Part shown: positions 6,618 through 7,122 of the stretch, in pieces
Numbering within the stretch: position 1 is the first letter of the stretch
Layout: the number at the start of each line of letters is the position of its first letter
From: an uncultured Candidatus Melainabacteria bacterium
GTDB taxonomy: Bacteria; Cyanobacteriota; Vampirovibrionia; Gastranaerophilales; Gastranaerophilaceae
Length of the DNA stretch: 7,122 bases
Assembly (NCBI GenBank): GCA_934675695.1
Contig: CAKURN010000072.1
Location: 1-7,122, forward strand
Direction of reading: 5' to 3'
The notes under the pieces: model-generated
Told to the model about the DNA's origin: nothing
Seen by the model: only the letters and a program-made list of their open reading frames with translations
Database searches by the model: none
Position numbers and translations under genes: made by a program

Positions 6618-6692
6618 TTAAGCTAAACGATATTTTTTGTCATATTCGTTTACTGTTTTGATGATTTTTCCGATAAATTTAATAACTTTCAT
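6618..6692 (-). CDS. Small 24-residue cationic amphipathic peptide
   Basis: The ORF runs from ATG (6692-6690) to TAA (6620-6618). It starts MKVIKFIGKIIKTV and ends YDKKYRLA. Seven Lys/Arg against two acidic residues give a net charge near +5. On a helical wheel V3, I4, I7, I10, I11 and V14 line one face, while K2, K5, K9 and K12 line the other, which is typical of membrane-binding helices. Translation is supported by AGGAG six bases before the ATG. It lies between the DUF512-type gene and the 684-residue orphan gene, 42 bases upstream of the latter on the same strand. It could be a membrane-active peptide, a small regulatory membrane-associated protein, or a leader ORF controlling the downstream gene. 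No family was recognised. Confidence 0.55.
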   Translation of the reverse strand: MKVIKFIGKIIKTVNEYDKKYRLA

Positions 6693-6698
6693 AATTTT

Positions 6699-6703
6699 CT
6701 CCT
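6699..6703 (-). promoter_or_regulatory. Strong ribosome binding site of the 24-codon ORF
   Basis: On the minus strand AGGAG is followed by six bases and then the ATG at 6692. This near-ideal site is the main reason to treat the short ORF as translated. Confidence 0.7.
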
Positions 6704-6763
6704 GATAATATATCTCTCGTATATATTGTTTAAGTATTTTTTGGAGAAAATATTGCTAAAACA
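6704..6763 (-). other. AT-rich gap between the DUF512-type gene and the small ORF
   Basis: This 60-base gap holds several TATA-like runs (minus strand TATATA and TATATT around 6705-6728), so a promoter for the small ORF and the orphan gene is plausible, but no matching -35 box was found at normal spacing. A weak AT-only imperfect inverted repeat lies at about 6732-6752; it lacks a GC core and is not a convincing terminator. Confidence 0.35.
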
Positions 6764-7122
6764 TCATAAATTATTTACAATTCTTAATATTTCTTCAAAC
6801 GAATAGTAATTTTTTTGAATATGAATTTGCATGTTTTTGTCTACATTTTGAATATCTTTTAGTGTTTTTCCGTCTAAAAACACATCTTCATAATCATCTC
6901 CATTTTTTTTAAGCATAACTGCAGGCAAAATCAAATGTTCTATTTTTTTATCTTTTATTGTTTCGATGATATCACTTGCAACGATAAGCCCTGCAACATT
7001 AATATCTTTTCCAAAGAAATTGTTTTTAACTTCTAAAACTTCAAATTCCAGATTTTCGATATTTATTTCTTTTTGAAATTCTTTAAATATTTTGTATGCC
7101 GTGCTTGCTGTTGCGATAGTGA
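6764..7122 (-). CDS. DUF512-type protein, C-terminal part, probably a radical SAM protein (5' end outside window)
   Basis: The minus-strand frame is open from the right edge to the TGA at 6766-6764, giving 118 complete codons. The sequence matches the DUF512 C-terminal domain by its ordered motifs: TIATAS near the edge, VKNNFFGKDINVAGLIVASD (visible residues about 31-50), LILPAVML (about 63-70) and FLDGKTLKDI (about 81-90). In known proteins this domain follows a PDZ-like and a radical SAM iron-sulfur core; those parts would lie beyond the window, so the radical SAM assignment is inference. The family occurs in cyanobacteria and many Firmicutes and its reaction is not established. The gene ends 71 bases before the start of the small ORF on the same strand, so read-through into the downstream genes is possible. 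Confidence 0.8.
   Translation of the reverse strand, partial: TIATASTAYKIFKEFQKEINIENLEFEVLEVKNNFFGKDINVAGLIVASDIIETIKDKKIEHLILPAVMLKKNGDDYEDVFLDGKTLKDIQNVDKNMQIHIQKNYYSFEEILRIVNNL

Noticed and set aside
6669..6676. TCCGATAA on the plus strand, 7 of 8 match to a sigma28 -10 box
   Set aside because: The expected -35 position reads TTAC instead of TAAA and no plus-strand gene lies downstream; an antisense transcript is possible but unsupported.
6732..6752. Inverted repeat in the gap before the small ORF as a terminator for the DUF512-type gene
   Set aside because: The stem is only A-T pairs with a mismatch and lacks a following T-run on the minus strand.

Overview
The window is AT-rich, uses the standard bacterial code (TGG for Trp, TGA as a stop) and is densely coded. 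The gene content points to an anaerobic or microaerophilic bacterium with an inner membrane and protein export: an A-type flavo-diiron protein, a FliA/WhiG-type sigma factor, an exported coiled-coil protein and a DUF512-type protein. The last family is found mainly in Firmicutes and cyanobacterial relatives. My best guess is a gut-type non-photosynthetic cyanobacterial relative (Melainabacteria/Gastranaerophilales) or a low-GC clostridial lineage. This is inference from gene content and base composition, not a proven placement.

Layout, left to right. Plus strand: (1) the 3' part of sbcC (DNA-end processing ATPase), followed 15 bases later by fprA (O2/NO-reducing flavo-diiron protein) and a strong intrinsic terminator. 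(2) A single-gene unit with its own sigma70-type promoter, strong ribosome binding site and intrinsic terminator, encoding a 140-residue exported coiled-coil protein of unknown function. (3) A two-gene unit: a FliA/WhiG-family sigma factor, then, with no intervening base, a membrane-anchored protein carrying a matrixin-type zinc protease domain. The sigma gene is preceded by a sequence resembling a sigma28 promoter very close to its start codon, which suggests self-activation.

Minus strand, converging on (3): a 684-residue orphan protein with several hydrophobic segments and a low-complexity tail, whose stop codon overlaps the protease stop codon. Upstream of it is a 24-codon ORF with an excellent ribosome binding site, encoding a cationic amphipathic peptide. 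Beyond that is the 3' end of a DUF512-type (probably radical SAM) gene that runs off the right edge.

The first two genes fit a stress theme (DNA repair plus oxygen removal). The sigma factor and surface protease look like one regulatory and effector unit. The small cationic peptide and the orphan membrane-like protein are the least explained parts. No CRISPR array, tRNA, rRNA or insertion sequence was seen, and no stretch over 300 bases lacks a gene.
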